Shown here in pieces: positions 1 to 9,145 of a DNA stretch of 63,688 nucleotides. The DNA lies in contig JADYZN010000011.1 in assembly GCA_020853095.1 (NCBI GenBank), forward strand, positions 1 through 63,688, written 5' to 3'. Below the pieces are notes generated by a model. That model was not told the origin of the DNA. It ran no database searches and worked only from the letters and a program-made list of their open reading frames with translations. The stretch's first letter is position 1, and each line of letters begins with the position of its first letter. The position numbers and the translations under genes were made by a program. Origin of the DNA: Phycisphaerales bacterium. Lineage in GTDB: Bacteria; Planctomycetota; Phycisphaerae; Tepidisphaerales; Tepidisphaeraceae.

Positions 1-111
1 CTGGCGGTGAATGCGCGAAGAAATGACGAATCACAGTGGAAAAGTGGAAGTTCGGCGCTTCCACACCTGGCCGCGTGAGTCACGCCGCGCGCCAGGCGGA
101 AAAGCGACTAA

Positions 112-258
112 AACCACGGGCTGCTAGAGGAGAACGTAGGCGGGGCCGCCGTCGAACTCTCGACCGACGACCTCCACGAGATCAACGCCGCAGCGCGAGC
201 GATCACCGTGCAGGGCGAGCGGTATTCCGCGGCGGCGCAAAAAATGATCGACCGGTGA
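112..258 (+). pseudogene. Aldo/keto reductase C-terminal remnant
   Basis: The frame starting at 112 reads about 48 residues and stops with TGA at 256-258. It matches the end of aldo/keto reductases: a LEENVGGAAVELSTDDL stretch, then AAARAITVQGERYS and a short basic tail. Upstream the same frame is closed by stops at 76 and 109, and no start codon or catalytic part is present. The Thr-Lys-Pro segment that normally precedes this stretch may lie in a neighbouring frame near 105-112, which suggests a frameshift. I read it as a decayed or truncated gene rather than an expressed one. A start outside the window is excluded by the in-frame stops unless a frameshift or sequencing error is involved. 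Confidence 0.6.
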
Positions 259-314
259 CCTTCCGTTTGAACGGCGATGGGCCGTCGGTCGTCCAGGGAA
301 GGAGGGAGGAAACC

Positions 315-1451
315 GTGAATGATGAGATCATCGAGAAGGGCGTCGGGCTGCTCCTGCCGTTGCTCGATCTCTTGCCTGATTACTTTTACGTCATCGATTC
401 GGACATGCGGATGGTCTACGCCAACAAGACCGCGGCCGACTATTTTCGCCTGTCGAAGGAAGAGATCGTCGGCAGAGAATGGCAGACCATCGAGCCCAAT
501 CAGACCGTCGCCCGAGCAGTCGTCGAGTTGGGTCGTCAGATCATGACCGACGGTCGACCGCGTGTGTCGGATGGAGAGCCATATCCCGAGCCCGACGGGA
601 CGACCAGTTACTACCGGCGGTACGACATCCCATTCCACCACCCGCAGACCGGCGAGCTGATGCTGTTGGGGCTGGCGCAGGAGGTCACCGCCCAGGTGGA
701 ACGGGAGCGCCAGGAGCGGCGGATTGCGGTGATGGACCGCGAGATGCAGATCGCTCGGGACATCCAACGATCACTCAAACCTCAAGTTTTGGATGCCGAT
801 TGGATCGGGCTTGTCGGCCGAAGCGAACCGGCGGCCTACGCCGGGGGCGACTTCTATGATTGGCTGATCGACGAATCGGGGGCGGTTACCGTAATGCTTG
901 GCGACGTGTCGGGCCATGGTGTGGGGCCCGCGATGGTGGCTGCGGAATGCCGAGCGTTTTGGCGGGTGCTCGCTCCGTCGCTTCCGCTCAGGGATGCAAT
1001 CCTGAAGATGAACCGGTTGATGCTGGATGACCTGCCCGGTGGCCGTTTCGTGACCATGGCCGCTGCGCGATTCCTGCCCAATGGCACCCTCGAAATCTTC
1101 TCGGCAGGTCACGGCCCGATCCTGCTTCGACGTGCCGCAGGCGGCATCGAGTCGATCGCTTCGCAAATGCTTCCTTTGGGCGTGACCGCTGATTCATCTG
1201 CCGACGAAAGCTGGCGGGGCCAGCTTGCTGTCGGCGACGCTCTGTTGTTGGTATCCGACGGCTTGACCGAAACCTTCAACCCTCGACGCGAGCAGTGGGG
1301 CGTCACCGGTCTCCGTGGCAGCTTGGAAATACACCGTGACTTGAATGACATGAAACTGCTCGATGCCATCGACGGTGCAAGCCTCGCTTTTGCCGCTGGG
1401 GAACCACTCGAAGACGACCGCACGCTCGTGTTGGCGAACTACCGGAGCTGA
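315..1451 (+). CDS. PAS-domain SpoIIE/RsbU-type PP2C protein phosphatase
   Basis: A 378-residue soluble sensor phosphatase. Residues about 10-130 form a PAS domain (YFYVIDSDMRMVYANK start). A short helical linker follows (MDREMQIARDIQRSL, typical of RsbU-like proteins). The PP2C/SpoIIE domain has GGDFYDW, GDVSGHG, SAGH and SDGLTE, the acidic metal-binding motifs. Such enzymes dephosphorylate anti-sigma-factor antagonists. I chose GTG at 315 because AAGGAGGGAGG lies just upstream; the same frame is open back to 36, but that part does not look coding and overlaps the reductase remnant. No partner STAS or anti-sigma gene is adjacent, so its target is unknown. Confidence 0.85.
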   Translation: MNDEIIEKGVGLLLPLLDLLPDYFYVIDSDMRMVYANKTAADYFRLSKEEIVGREWQTIEPNQTVARAVVELGRQIMTDGRPRVSDGEPYPEPDGTTSYYRRYDIPFHHPQTGELMLLGLAQEVTAQVERERQERRIAVMDREMQIARDIQRSLKPQVLDADWIGLVGRSEPAAYAGGDFYDWLIDESGAVTVMLGDVSGHGVGPAMVAAECRAFWRVLAPSLPLRDAILKMNRLMLDDLPGGRFVTMAAARFLPNGTLEIFSAGHGPILLRRAAGGIESIASQMLPLGVTADSSADESWRGQLAVGDALLLVSDGLTETFNPRREQWGVTGLRGSLEIHRDLNDMKLLDAIDGASLAFAAGEPLEDDRTLVLANYRS

Positions 1452-1497
1452 AATGGTGTGAAACGGAGCGAAGTCAACTCACACAGGAGTCAATAAT

Positions 1498-2520
1498 ATG
1501 CACGCAACAATCATGTATGGTCCCGGCGAGGTCCGTTACGAACGGGTCGCCGATCCATCAATCGAAAAACCCACCGACGCCATCATCAAACTCTCGGCCA
1601 GTTGCATCTGCGGCTCCGACCTGTGGCCGTATCGCGGCCTGTCGCCGCAGGATGGGCCAGCGCACATGGGCCACGAATACTGCGGCGTGGTGGTCGCGGT
1701 CGGTTCCGAAGTGAAGACGGTAAAGCCCGGCCAGTTCGTGGTCGGGTCGTTCTGCCTGTCCGACAACACCTGCCCGCACTGCCGCTTCGGCTTCCAGTCG
1801 TCGTGCGTCCAGCGTGAGTTCATGACCGGTGCGCAGGCGCCCTATGCGCGCGTGCCGCTGGCCGACGGCACGCTTGTGGCCACTACCGAAATGCCGGATG
1901 CTGATATGATCCCGCACTTGCTGGCGACATCCGACGTGCTGGGCACCGGCTGGTACGCGGCCGATGCGGCGCAAGTGCGCGAAGGGGGCACGGTGGTCGT
2001 CGTCGGAGACGGTGCGGTCGGGTTGATGGGCGTTTTGTCAGCCAGCCAGATGGGAGCCGAGCGCATCATCATCATGAGCCGCCATGCCGATCGTCAGAAA
2101 CTCGCGCGCGAATTTGGAGCGACCCACATCGTGGAAGAGCGCGGCGATGAAGGCGTTGCTCGGATCATGGACATGACCGAGGGTGTTGGCGCGGAGTCGG
2201 TGCTCGAATGCGTCGGCATGGACGAATCCATGAGACAGGCAATCGGTGTCTGCCGTCCGGGCGGCACCATTGGTTACGTGGGTGTGCCGCATGGTGTGAC
2301 TTTCGACGGCCAAAAACTGTTCTTCTGGCAGCGGCGGATGCTGGGTGGCCCCGCGCCCGTGCGCCGCTTTCTGCCCGACCTGATGGATCGCGTACTCAAG
2401 GGCGCGATCCAGCCCGGCAAGGTGTTCGACCTGGTGCTGCCGCTCGCGCAGGTGGCAGAAGGTTACAAGGCGATGGACGAGCGTCGTGCCATCAAGACCC
2501 TGTTGCGCGTGGATGAATGA
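1498..2520 (+). CDS. Zinc-dependent alcohol dehydrogenase (MDR superfamily)
   Basis: A 340-residue medium-chain dehydrogenase. The catalytic zinc residues are visible as CICGSD and GHEYCGVV. The structural-zinc loop is reduced: CPHCRFGFQSSC shows three cysteines rather than four. The NAD(P)-binding Rossmann motif is VVGDGAVGL near residue 170. It should oxidise an alcohol or reduce an aldehyde; the substrate cannot be told. ACAGGAG precedes the ATG. A short-chain dehydrogenase follows 30 bases downstream on the same strand, so the two probably form one redox operon, originally perhaps with the aldo/keto reductase whose remnant lies at 112-258. Confidence 0.85.
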   Translation: MHATIMYGPGEVRYERVADPSIEKPTDAIIKLSASCICGSDLWPYRGLSPQDGPAHMGHEYCGVVVAVGSEVKTVKPGQFVVGSFCLSDNTCPHCRFGFQSSCVQREFMTGAQAPYARVPLADGTLVATTEMPDADMIPHLLATSDVLGTGWYAADAAQVREGGTVVVVGDGAVGLMGVLSASQMGAERIIIMSRHADRQKLAREFGATHIVEERGDEGVARIMDMTEGVGAESVLECVGMDESMRQAIGVCRPGGTIGYVGVPHGVTFDGQKLFFWQRRMLGGPAPVRRFLPDLMDRVLKGAIQPGKVFDLVLPLAQVAEGYKAMDERRAIKTLLRVDE

Positions 2521-2550
2521 TCGATCCGTAACCTCGAAAAGAGTGCTGAT

Positions 2551-3375
2551 ATGAAAGATGTAACCGTGGTTCTCGGTGCAGGCGGCATCGGCCTGGCCAT
2601 CGCCCGCCGCATCAGCAGCGGACGCCATGTCCTGCTGGCCGATCACCGTCAGGAGGCCGCCGACGCGGCTGCGAAATTGCTCGAACTGGCCGGATTCGAG
2701 ACCACGGCCATGCGGGCCGACGTCTCGGATCGCAGCACGATCCAGGCCGTCATCCGCAAGGCGCAGGAACGAGGAGCCATCAAGGCGTTGGTGCAGGCGG
2801 CGGGAGTGTCGCCCTCGCAAGCGCCGATCGAGGCGATCCTCAAGGTCGACCTGTATGGCACCGCGATGCTGCTGGAAGAGTTCGGCAAGGTGATGGCGCA
2901 AGGTGGCTCGGGCGTGGTGATCTCGTCGCAGTCCGGCTACCGCATGCCCGCACTGACCGCTGCACAGGATGCGCTGCTGGCCACCGCGCCGGCGGAAGAC
3001 CTGCTGGCGCTCGATTTCGTCAGGAACGTCACCAGTACGCTGCACGCCTACCAGATGTCCAAGCGCTGCAACTCGCTGCGGGTGCGCGGGGAGGCCATCC
3101 ACTGGGCCAAACGTGGCGCGCGCATCAACGCGATCAGCCCCGGCATCATCGTCACGCCGCTGGCGCACGACGAACTGCATGGCGAACGCGCCGACTTCTA
3201 TCAGGCGATGCTGAAGAAGATGCCCGCCGGACGCGCCGGCACACCGGATGAAATTGCGGCGCTGGCCGCATTGATCATGGGCCCCGAAGGCAGCTTCATC
3301 ACCGGCAGCGACTTTCTGATCGACGGCGGGGCGACCGCCAACTTCTACTACGGCCCTGACGCGGGGCATTCATGA
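2551..3375 (+). CDS. Short-chain dehydrogenase/reductase (SDR)
   Basis: A 274-residue classical SDR. The cofactor motif is GAGGIGLAIARRI at the N-terminus. The catalytic serine lies in SSQSGYR and the catalytic pair in YQMSK (Y-x3-K). The usual ISPGIIVTP segment follows, and the protein ends with FITGSDFLIDGGATANF. It would use NAD(P)H on an unknown carbonyl or hydroxyl substrate. An insertion between the Ser and Tyr motifs (about 30 residues) is longer than in typical family members. Purine-rich AAAAGAG lies ahead of the ATG. It follows the zinc dehydrogenase by 30 bases, suggesting co-transcription. Confidence 0.85.
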   Translation: MKDVTVVLGAGGIGLAIARRISSGRHVLLADHRQEAADAAAKLLELAGFETTAMRADVSDRSTIQAVIRKAQERGAIKALVQAAGVSPSQAPIEAILKVDLYGTAMLLEEFGKVMAQGGSGVVISSQSGYRMPALTAAQDALLATAPAEDLLALDFVRNVTSTLHAYQMSKRCNSLRVRGEAIHWAKRGARINAISPGIIVTPLAHDELHGERADFYQAMLKKMPAGRAGTPDEIAALAALIMGPEGSFITGSDFLIDGGATANFYYGPDAGHS

Positions 3376-3441
3376 CGGTCTATCCCTGCGCTCATCGACT
3401 CGACTGACTAAATGAGTACACACACATAGGAAGAATTAAAG

Positions 3442-3489
3442 GTGACGCAAACCATTAACATTGGCCTGCCATCCCATGGTTGCGCCTAA
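3442..3489 (+). other. 15-codon ORF with good ribosome-binding site, probably a truncated gene start
   Basis: GTG at 3442 follows AGGAAG with normal spacing and encodes MTQTINIGLPSHGCA before TAA at 3487. Its placement directly after the dehydrogenase pair, with the same style of start site, suggests the first codons of a third operon gene cut off by a rearrangement. It could equally be a chance mini-ORF or a leader peptide. The peptide is too short to assign. Confidence 0.3.
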
Positions 3490-3562
3490 ACTCAAATAGA
3501 AAGCGAAACACCCGGGCCGGCAGGTATAAGCCGACGCCGCTATAGAAATTTCCCCGACAGGT

Positions 3563-3581
3563 CCGATAATGGTCTTATCGG
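3563..3581. repeat. Perfect inverted repeat upstream of fliM
   Basis: CCGATAA and TTATCGG form 7-base arms around TGGTC, ending 14 bases before the fliM start. It could be an operator or a small hairpin in the leader; there is no following T run, so it is not a standard terminator. Confidence 0.45.
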
Positions 3582-3595
3582 CATGGAGGCCGGCC

Positions 3596-4651
3596 ATGGG
3601 AGATGTTCTGGAACAATCCGAAGTCGATGCCCTGCTGGCGGCGGTGGATACCGGCGGGGTGGCGGCCAATGCCGGCGCGGACATCGCCCCGGCCCAGCAG
3701 GTGTTTGGCACGCGCGGCCGGACCCAGCTCGATGTGCAGGTGTACGACTTTAAACGCCCCGAACGGGTTTCCAAGGACCAGATGCGGGCGTTGGAGGGGT
3801 TGCACGAAGGCTTTGGCCGAAATTTCGGGGCCGCCCTTTCCGGATACCTTCGCACCATCATCGAAGTCTCCGTCGCCCACATCGAACAACTCACCTATTC
3901 CGAATTCATCCATTCCCTGCCAAACCCGACCTGTTTCAATCTATTAAAAGCCGAACAGTTGGACGGCCAGCTATGTCTTGAAATCAGCCCCCTGATCATT
4001 TATCCGGTCATCGACCGGCTTTTGGGCGGGTCCAATGCGGACCTGTTCATCCCGCAGCGTCCGTTGACGCAGATCGAACAACGGCTGGTTCAGCGCATCA
4101 CCGACCGGGCAACCCATTTTCTATCCGAAGCCTGGTCCAACCTGACGCCGGTCACGTTTTCGGTTCAGGATTTTGAATCCAACCCCCAGCTCGTGCAGAT
4201 CGTGCCCCCCAACGAAACCGTGGTCGTCGTCGGTTTTGAACTGAAAATGGGGAATCGGGCCGGAACCATGTCGTTGTGCATCCCCTACAACGTCATCGAA
4301 CCGATCATGGGCGTTCTGGCCGCCCAGAACTGGTTCAGCTATCAACGAAAAGGTGGCCAGGAAGACCACGTCCGCAAATTGACCCGCAACGTCAACAACG
4401 CCCCGGTTGAGATGAGGGCGTATCTGGCACAAACCACCATCCGCATGGATGACCTGTTGTCGTTGCAGGTGGGCGATGTGATCACCACCGACAAAGCCAG
4501 CAGCCGGGATGTCCTGATTCAAATCGAAGGCCGAAATAAATTCCTGGCCCAGATCGGCCAATTCCGCGGCAACCGCGCCCTGCGCATTACCCGTAAATGC
4601 CAGCAACTGAACGACTTGGGATCGCCGGAGAAGACCGAGGCGGCGATATGA
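3596..4651 (+). CDS. fliM: Flagellar motor switch protein FliM
   Basis: A 351-residue C-ring protein that binds CheY-phosphate and sets flagellar rotation direction. The N-terminus has the CheY-binding helix LEQSEVDALLAAV. The middle domain has the LLGGSNAD turn (the GGxG region of FliM) followed by LTQIEQRLVQRI. The C-terminal SPOA/FliN-like domain runs from about residue 275 (RAYLAQTTIRMDDLLSLQVGD). I chose ATG at 3596 because GGAGG lies just upstream; the frame also allows ATG at 3569. No other flagellar gene is in the window, so this copy sits apart from a flagellar operon. Its stop overlaps the next start by four bases. Confidence 0.93.
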   Translation: MGDVLEQSEVDALLAAVDTGGVAANAGADIAPAQQVFGTRGRTQLDVQVYDFKRPERVSKDQMRALEGLHEGFGRNFGAALSGYLRTIIEVSVAHIEQLTYSEFIHSLPNPTCFNLLKAEQLDGQLCLEISPLIIYPVIDRLLGGSNADLFIPQRPLTQIEQRLVQRITDRATHFLSEAWSNLTPVTFSVQDFESNPQLVQIVPPNETVVVVGFELKMGNRAGTMSLCIPYNVIEPIMGVLAAQNWFSYQRKGGQEDHVRKLTRNVNNAPVEMRAYLAQTTIRMDDLLSLQVGDVITTDKASSRDVLIQIEGRNKFLAQIGQFRGNRALRITRKCQQLNDLGSPEKTEAAI

Positions 4652-5406
4652 CCCGTGCCGCCAGTCGACCCATCGCTTCGTCCCATGCCCCTCTGCCGCT
4701 GCCCAGTGGATATCTCAAACGTTCGGAACTGCCGCTCAACAGCCTGTTGTTCGTCCTGCCATTGATCATTCTGTATGAGATTGGAACCCGGCTTTACACC
4801 TTTGACCCGCTTCATCAGACCGAACAACGGATCATCGCCTTTACGTTGATGCAGCGGTTTTTCGCTTTGTTCGGGGCCAGCGGGCGATATCTGCCGGCCT
4901 TGGCCGTCGTCGGGGTTCTGCTCACCTGGCATATCGCCCGCAACGATCCCTGGACCTTTCGCGGCCGGACGGTGCTGATGATGGGCATCGAAAGCATCCT
5001 GATGGGATTTCCCGTCATCCTGCTCAGCTTTCTGACCGCTCATTATCTCCCGCTGTCCACCGGCCGGGCGGGCTGGCAGGGGTTGATCGTATTGTCTTTA
5101 GGGGCAGGAATTTACGAAGAGTTGGTCTTTCGGTTCATCCTGTTCACTTTATTGAGCTTGCTCCTTCTGGACATTTTGAAGCTCCCCAAAATTTTTTCGA
5201 TGATCTCGATCGTTTTGGTCAGTGCGATCCTATTTTCCTTGTACCATTACCTTGGAAATGAGGCCTTTCAGCCCCGCAGTTTCATCTTTCGCACCCTGGC
5301 GGGCGTCTATTTTGGGGTGGTTTTTTTAATTCGTGGATTTGGCATAACTGCTGGATGCCACGCGGCTTATGACGTGATGATCGTGGCCTGGGCAACCCTT
5401 TCCTAA
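4648..5406 (+). CDS. CPBP-family intramembrane glutamic endopeptidase
   Basis: A 252-residue multi-pass membrane protein of the CAAX-protease/bacteriocin-processing (Abi) family. The family motifs are present in order: YEELVFR (EExxxR), a histidine in SLYHYLG, and HAAYD near the end. About six hydrophobic segments can be seen, the first at LPLNSLLFVLPLIILYE. The ATG overlaps the fliM stop (ATGA), which indicates translational coupling. Whether it processes a flagellar or unrelated membrane substrate is unknown. Confidence 0.85.
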   Translation: MTRAASRPIASSHAPLPLPSGYLKRSELPLNSLLFVLPLIILYEIGTRLYTFDPLHQTEQRIIAFTLMQRFFALFGASGRYLPALAVVGVLLTWHIARNDPWTFRGRTVLMMGIESILMGFPVILLSFLTAHYLPLSTGRAGWQGLIVLSLGAGIYEELVFRFILFTLLSLLLLDILKLPKIFSMISIVLVSAILFSLYHYLGNEAFQPRSFIFRTLAGVYFGVVFLIRGFGITAGCHAAYDVMIVAWATLS

Positions 5407-5418
5407 AGATTTTTCTTT

Positions 5419-5450
5419 GGTTTTGGCCAAAATCCCCTATAATGACCGCA
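5419..5450 (+). promoter_or_regulatory. Promoter with TATAAT -10 box and a quasi-palindrome
   Basis: TATAAT lies at 5438-5443. Directly upstream is a near-perfect palindrome, GGTTTTGG next to CCAAAATCC (5419-5435), where a -35 box would be; no good -35 consensus is seen. Transcription from here would give a leader of roughly 210 nucleotides before the gene at 5662. The palindrome could be an activator or repressor site. Confidence 0.5.
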
Positions 5451-5642
5451 ATGAGGCGTCCGCGTTGTGCGGAGGCCATTTTTTATAGCGGCGGTCGAGA
5501 GGCCTTTAAGGACGAAAGTATCTCTCGCTTTAAGAATATTCCTCGTCAGATGCGAGCATCCAACCCGCCGTAACGTATGACGATAAGGGCTTTGATAGTC
5601 AAACCCTTGTCCGTCACAGGTGAAGAGGCAATCCCCCTCTTC
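5444..5642 (+). promoter_or_regulatory. Long, strongly structured 5' leader RNA (possible cis-regulatory element)
   Basis: Three helices can be drawn by eye. Helix A, 5444-5496: outer GACCGC/GCGGTC, inner TCCGC/GCGGA around loop GTTGT, with GGC/GCC between. Helix C, 5579-5615: GACG/CGTC, AAGGG/CCCTT, one bulged C, TTTGA/TCAAA and loop TAG. Helix D, 5622-5642: GAAGAGG/CCTCTTC, ending 19 bases before the start codon at 5662. A weaker pairing, GACGA/TCGTC, spans 5511-5547. I do not recognise a known riboswitch core. A stand-alone small RNA is also possible. The helices are seen; function is inferred. Confidence 0.5.
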
Positions 5643-5661
5643 GGGAAAGAGCACGGAAGCC

Positions 5662-6213
5662 ATGAGCAACCGTACCAAGCAACGTCGTTCGGGAGGTCTT
5701 ACCCTCCTGTTGTACCAGCGCACGCTTCATCCGGAATTATTTAAGATTCTGGCCAGCGAGCCGGTGAGCCGCCGCGCCTACGATGCCGAAATCTGGCTGA
5801 TCGAAGGTGGTCATGTCATCGCCTTCACGGCCGGCAAGAACACGCTCACCGAAGTGATCATGACCAAAAACGAGCCGCTGACCGACCGCGGCCTGCTGCA
5901 ATCGATCCCCTGCCGGGGCGAAAAGTATCATGAAGAGACCTACGGCGGGACGATTCGCTACATGATCAGCACGCAGGAAGAGCAGTTGACGCAGACGCTC
6001 TACGATGCCACCAAGCACGAGATCGCCAGCTATGCCGCCAAACGCGAGCTGATGACCGCCGACACCCCGGCCACCGCGGAAGCCGCCGGCACGCTCAGCG
6101 TGCTGGACATCGAGCGCCGCAGCCACGAGCTGCTGGTGCAGAGCTTCCATCTCTTCGATGAAACGCAGATGGTCATCAAGACCCAGTCGATCATCGAAGT
6201 GATCAAAAGTTAA
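5662..6213 (+). CDS. DUF2617-like protein
   Basis: A soluble 183-residue protein. The N-terminal half has a LYQRTLHPELFKILAS signature followed by alternating strands that resemble the DUF2617 family (found in actinobacteria and planctomycetes); family membership is from memory and moderate. The C-terminal third is charged and helical. ATG at 5662 is favoured over the in-frame ATG at 5620, which lies inside the folded leader; ACGGAAG serves as ribosome-binding site. It is monocistronic, with its own promoter, structured leader and a strong terminator. Function unknown. Confidence 0.75.
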   Translation: MSNRTKQRRSGGLTLLLYQRTLHPELFKILASEPVSRRAYDAEIWLIEGGHVIAFTAGKNTLTEVIMTKNEPLTDRGLLQSIPCRGEKYHEETYGGTIRYMISTQEEQLTQTLYDATKHEIASYAAKRELMTADTPATAEAAGTLSVLDIERRSHELLVQSFHLFDETQMVIKTQSIIEVIKS

Positions 6214-6244
6214 GCTCGACCCGGGTTGAAATGAACGATCCGAG

Positions 6245-6272
6245 CCAGGCGCACCGCGCGCCTGGTTTTTTT
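6245..6272 (+). terminator. Rho-independent terminator
   Basis: CCAGGCGC and GCGCCTGG form an 8-base-pair GC-rich stem around a 5-base loop, followed by seven T residues. It ends the gene at 5662-6213. Confidence 0.9.
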
Positions 6273-6295
6273 ATGCGCCAGGCAATCAGAACTGA

Positions 6296-6934
6296 TTATC
6301 CAACCTGAGAATCCTGTGGCGACGCGGAGGCCGGTGGCGTGGTCAGGCTTTCGATTTGGGCGAAAATGGCATCCGTCGGCGTTCGCTCGTAGACAAAATC
6401 ATCGAGCTTGATCGTGCCCGATTTTCCATCAGGCAGCTCATAGTCCAGATAGGCGATCCCTTTGCGGTCCCATTTGCGTTTGTCGATCTTGCGGATGGCG
6501 TCGATGGGCACGGGCGGATGGCCGGGAACGGACAACGTCTGGTCGGCCAGGCGATAGGCCCCGCGCGAGTTGAAAAAAGTCCAGAAAAGCATCAACAGCC
6601 CGATCGGGGGCAAGGTAAAGCACAACACTTTCTGGATCAGGATATCCATGTCCGAATGGGCCAGTTCGCCGGAATGACGTTTGAAATTTTTCTGTTGATC
6701 GGACAGCTCGCGGATGCGCTGGCTGTCCTGGTTCTTCTGGGCCTCGGCCAGTTGGGCGTTGATGTCGCGCAACTGCTGGTTCTCCCGCGGGTAGCCAACA
6801 AAACCGTCATACCCAAACCACGCCCCGCCGGCAATCAGCAACAGAGCCATGATGTACCGCGTACGGCGGTAATACGAACCCGCGCGGGCGATGATTTCAG
6901 TGGGTGCGGCATGTGGAGCGTCGGTTTGCGTCAT
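6296..6934 (-). CDS. Two-helix membrane protein with coiled-coil loop
   Basis: A 212-residue protein not recognised as a named family. Transmembrane segments lie at about residues 29-47 (IMALLLIAGGAWFGYDGFV) and 103-122. Between them is a charged coiled coil (QQLRDINAQLAEAQKNQD onward). The C-terminal 80 residues form a PH-like, strand-rich domain (YRLADQTLSVPGHPPVPID). The layout resembles membrane-anchored PH-domain (bPH) proteins, but this is only a structural impression. It is convergent with the preceding gene; a small coiled-coil ORF lies 19 bases upstream and may be co-transcribed. Confidence 0.75.
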   Translation of the reverse strand: MTQTDAPHAAPTEIIARAGSYYRRTRYIMALLLIAGGAWFGYDGFVGYPRENQQLRDINAQLAEAQKNQDSQRIRELSDQQKNFKRHSGELAHSDMDILIQKVLCFTLPPIGLLMLFWTFFNSRGAYRLADQTLSVPGHPPVPIDAIRKIDKRKWDRKGIAYLDYELPDGKSGTIKLDDFVYERTPTDAIFAQIESLTTPPASASPQDSQVG

Positions 6935-6953
6935 CGGTGATCCTGTCTGGTCG

Positions 6954-7139
6954 CTAAGGTTTTGATTCCAGGTGCTTTAACATTCGGTCAAGGGCTTCAA
7001 GGGCCTGATCCAGCTTATCCCGACCGGCGTCAAAATTCCGCAATTCCTGCCGCTGTTTGAGAAGCCTCTGCCGCAGAACCTGAACGCGATCCACGGCCTG
7101 GCACGTCAAAGTCTGAGGGTGCGCATCCGCAGGTAGCAT
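6954..7139 (-). CDS. Small coiled-coil protein
   Basis: A 61-residue ORF with a heptad-like charged helix (VQVLRQRLLKQRQELRNFD then LDQALEALDRMLKHLE). It ends 19 bases before the membrane protein start and runs in the same direction. No strong ribosome-binding site is seen (GGCCG only). It could be real or a chance ORF. Confidence 0.4.
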   Translation of the reverse strand: MLPADAHPQTLTCQAVDRVQVLRQRLLKQRQELRNFDAGRDKLDQALEALDRMLKHLESKP

Positions 7140-7248
7140 CGGCCGGATTTTATCGCCACTGAAGAAAATTCACCATCCAACCGCCTGAAACAACCCTCTA
7201 AAAACTTGTCAGGGGCGCCATGAAGACTAGACTACGCGGAATCCTTGA

Positions 7249-8604
<1,356 letters not shown>

Positions 8605-8615
8605 CAAGAGTTGAT

Positions 8616-9098
8616 ATGCGATGGATCTGGATCGACAAATTCACCGAATTCACCCCACGCCAAAGCGCCACGGCGATTAAAAACGTGTCGCTGGCCGAGG
8701 AACATCTGCACGACCTGCATCCGGCCTTCCCGATCGTCCCGCACAGCCTGATCATCGAAGGGATGGCGCAGACGGCCGGCATCCTGGTGGGCGAGGCCCG
8801 CAATTTCGCGGAAAAGGTGATCCTCGCCAAGGTCGGCCGGGCGACGTTCCATCAACTGGTCCGGCCGGGCCAGACCCTGACCTATCACGCCAAAATCGAC
8901 CAGTTGTCCGAACAAGGCGCCTCGATCACCGGCACGGTCACGGTGGATTCGCAACCCGTGGCCGAGATTGAGCTGATGTTCAGCCACATCGACCAGAACC
9001 TGGCCGGCCTGGAATTCCCGAAACACAATTTCGTCTTCACGGACCAGTTCATGAACCTGCTGAACACCTACCGAACCGGCGGGCAGGTGGCGATTTGA
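8616..9098 (+). CDS. FabZ/FabA-like 3-hydroxyacyl-ACP dehydratase
   Basis: A 160-residue hot-dog-fold protein. The active-site helix region reads LHPAFPIVPHSLIIEGMAQTAG. This corresponds to the FabZ HFPxxPxxPG...EAxAQ signature, with the catalytic His and Glu present and the usual PG replaced by PH. It would dehydrate 3-hydroxyacyl chains on an acyl carrier protein. The gene overlaps or abuts two ketosynthase-type genes, so the three probably act on one acyl chain. No carrier protein or ketoreductase is seen nearby. Confidence 0.82.
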   Translation: MRWIWIDKFTEFTPRQSATAIKNVSLAEEHLHDLHPAFPIVPHSLIIEGMAQTAGILVGEARNFAEKVILAKVGRATFHQLVRPGQTLTYHAKIDQLSEQGASITGTVTVDSQPVAEIELMFSHIDQNLAGLEFPKHNFVFTDQFMNLLNTYRTGGQVAI

Positions 9099-9145
9099 CC
9101 AACGCTCCCCGCGGGCGGTACAAACCCTCTTTTGATTTGGCATTT

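Noticed and set aside
2038-3369. 443-codon ORF antisense to the two dehydrogenases
   Set aside because: It overlaps two well-supported genes, has a histidine/arginine/glutamine-rich composition typical of antisense frames, and shows no motif.
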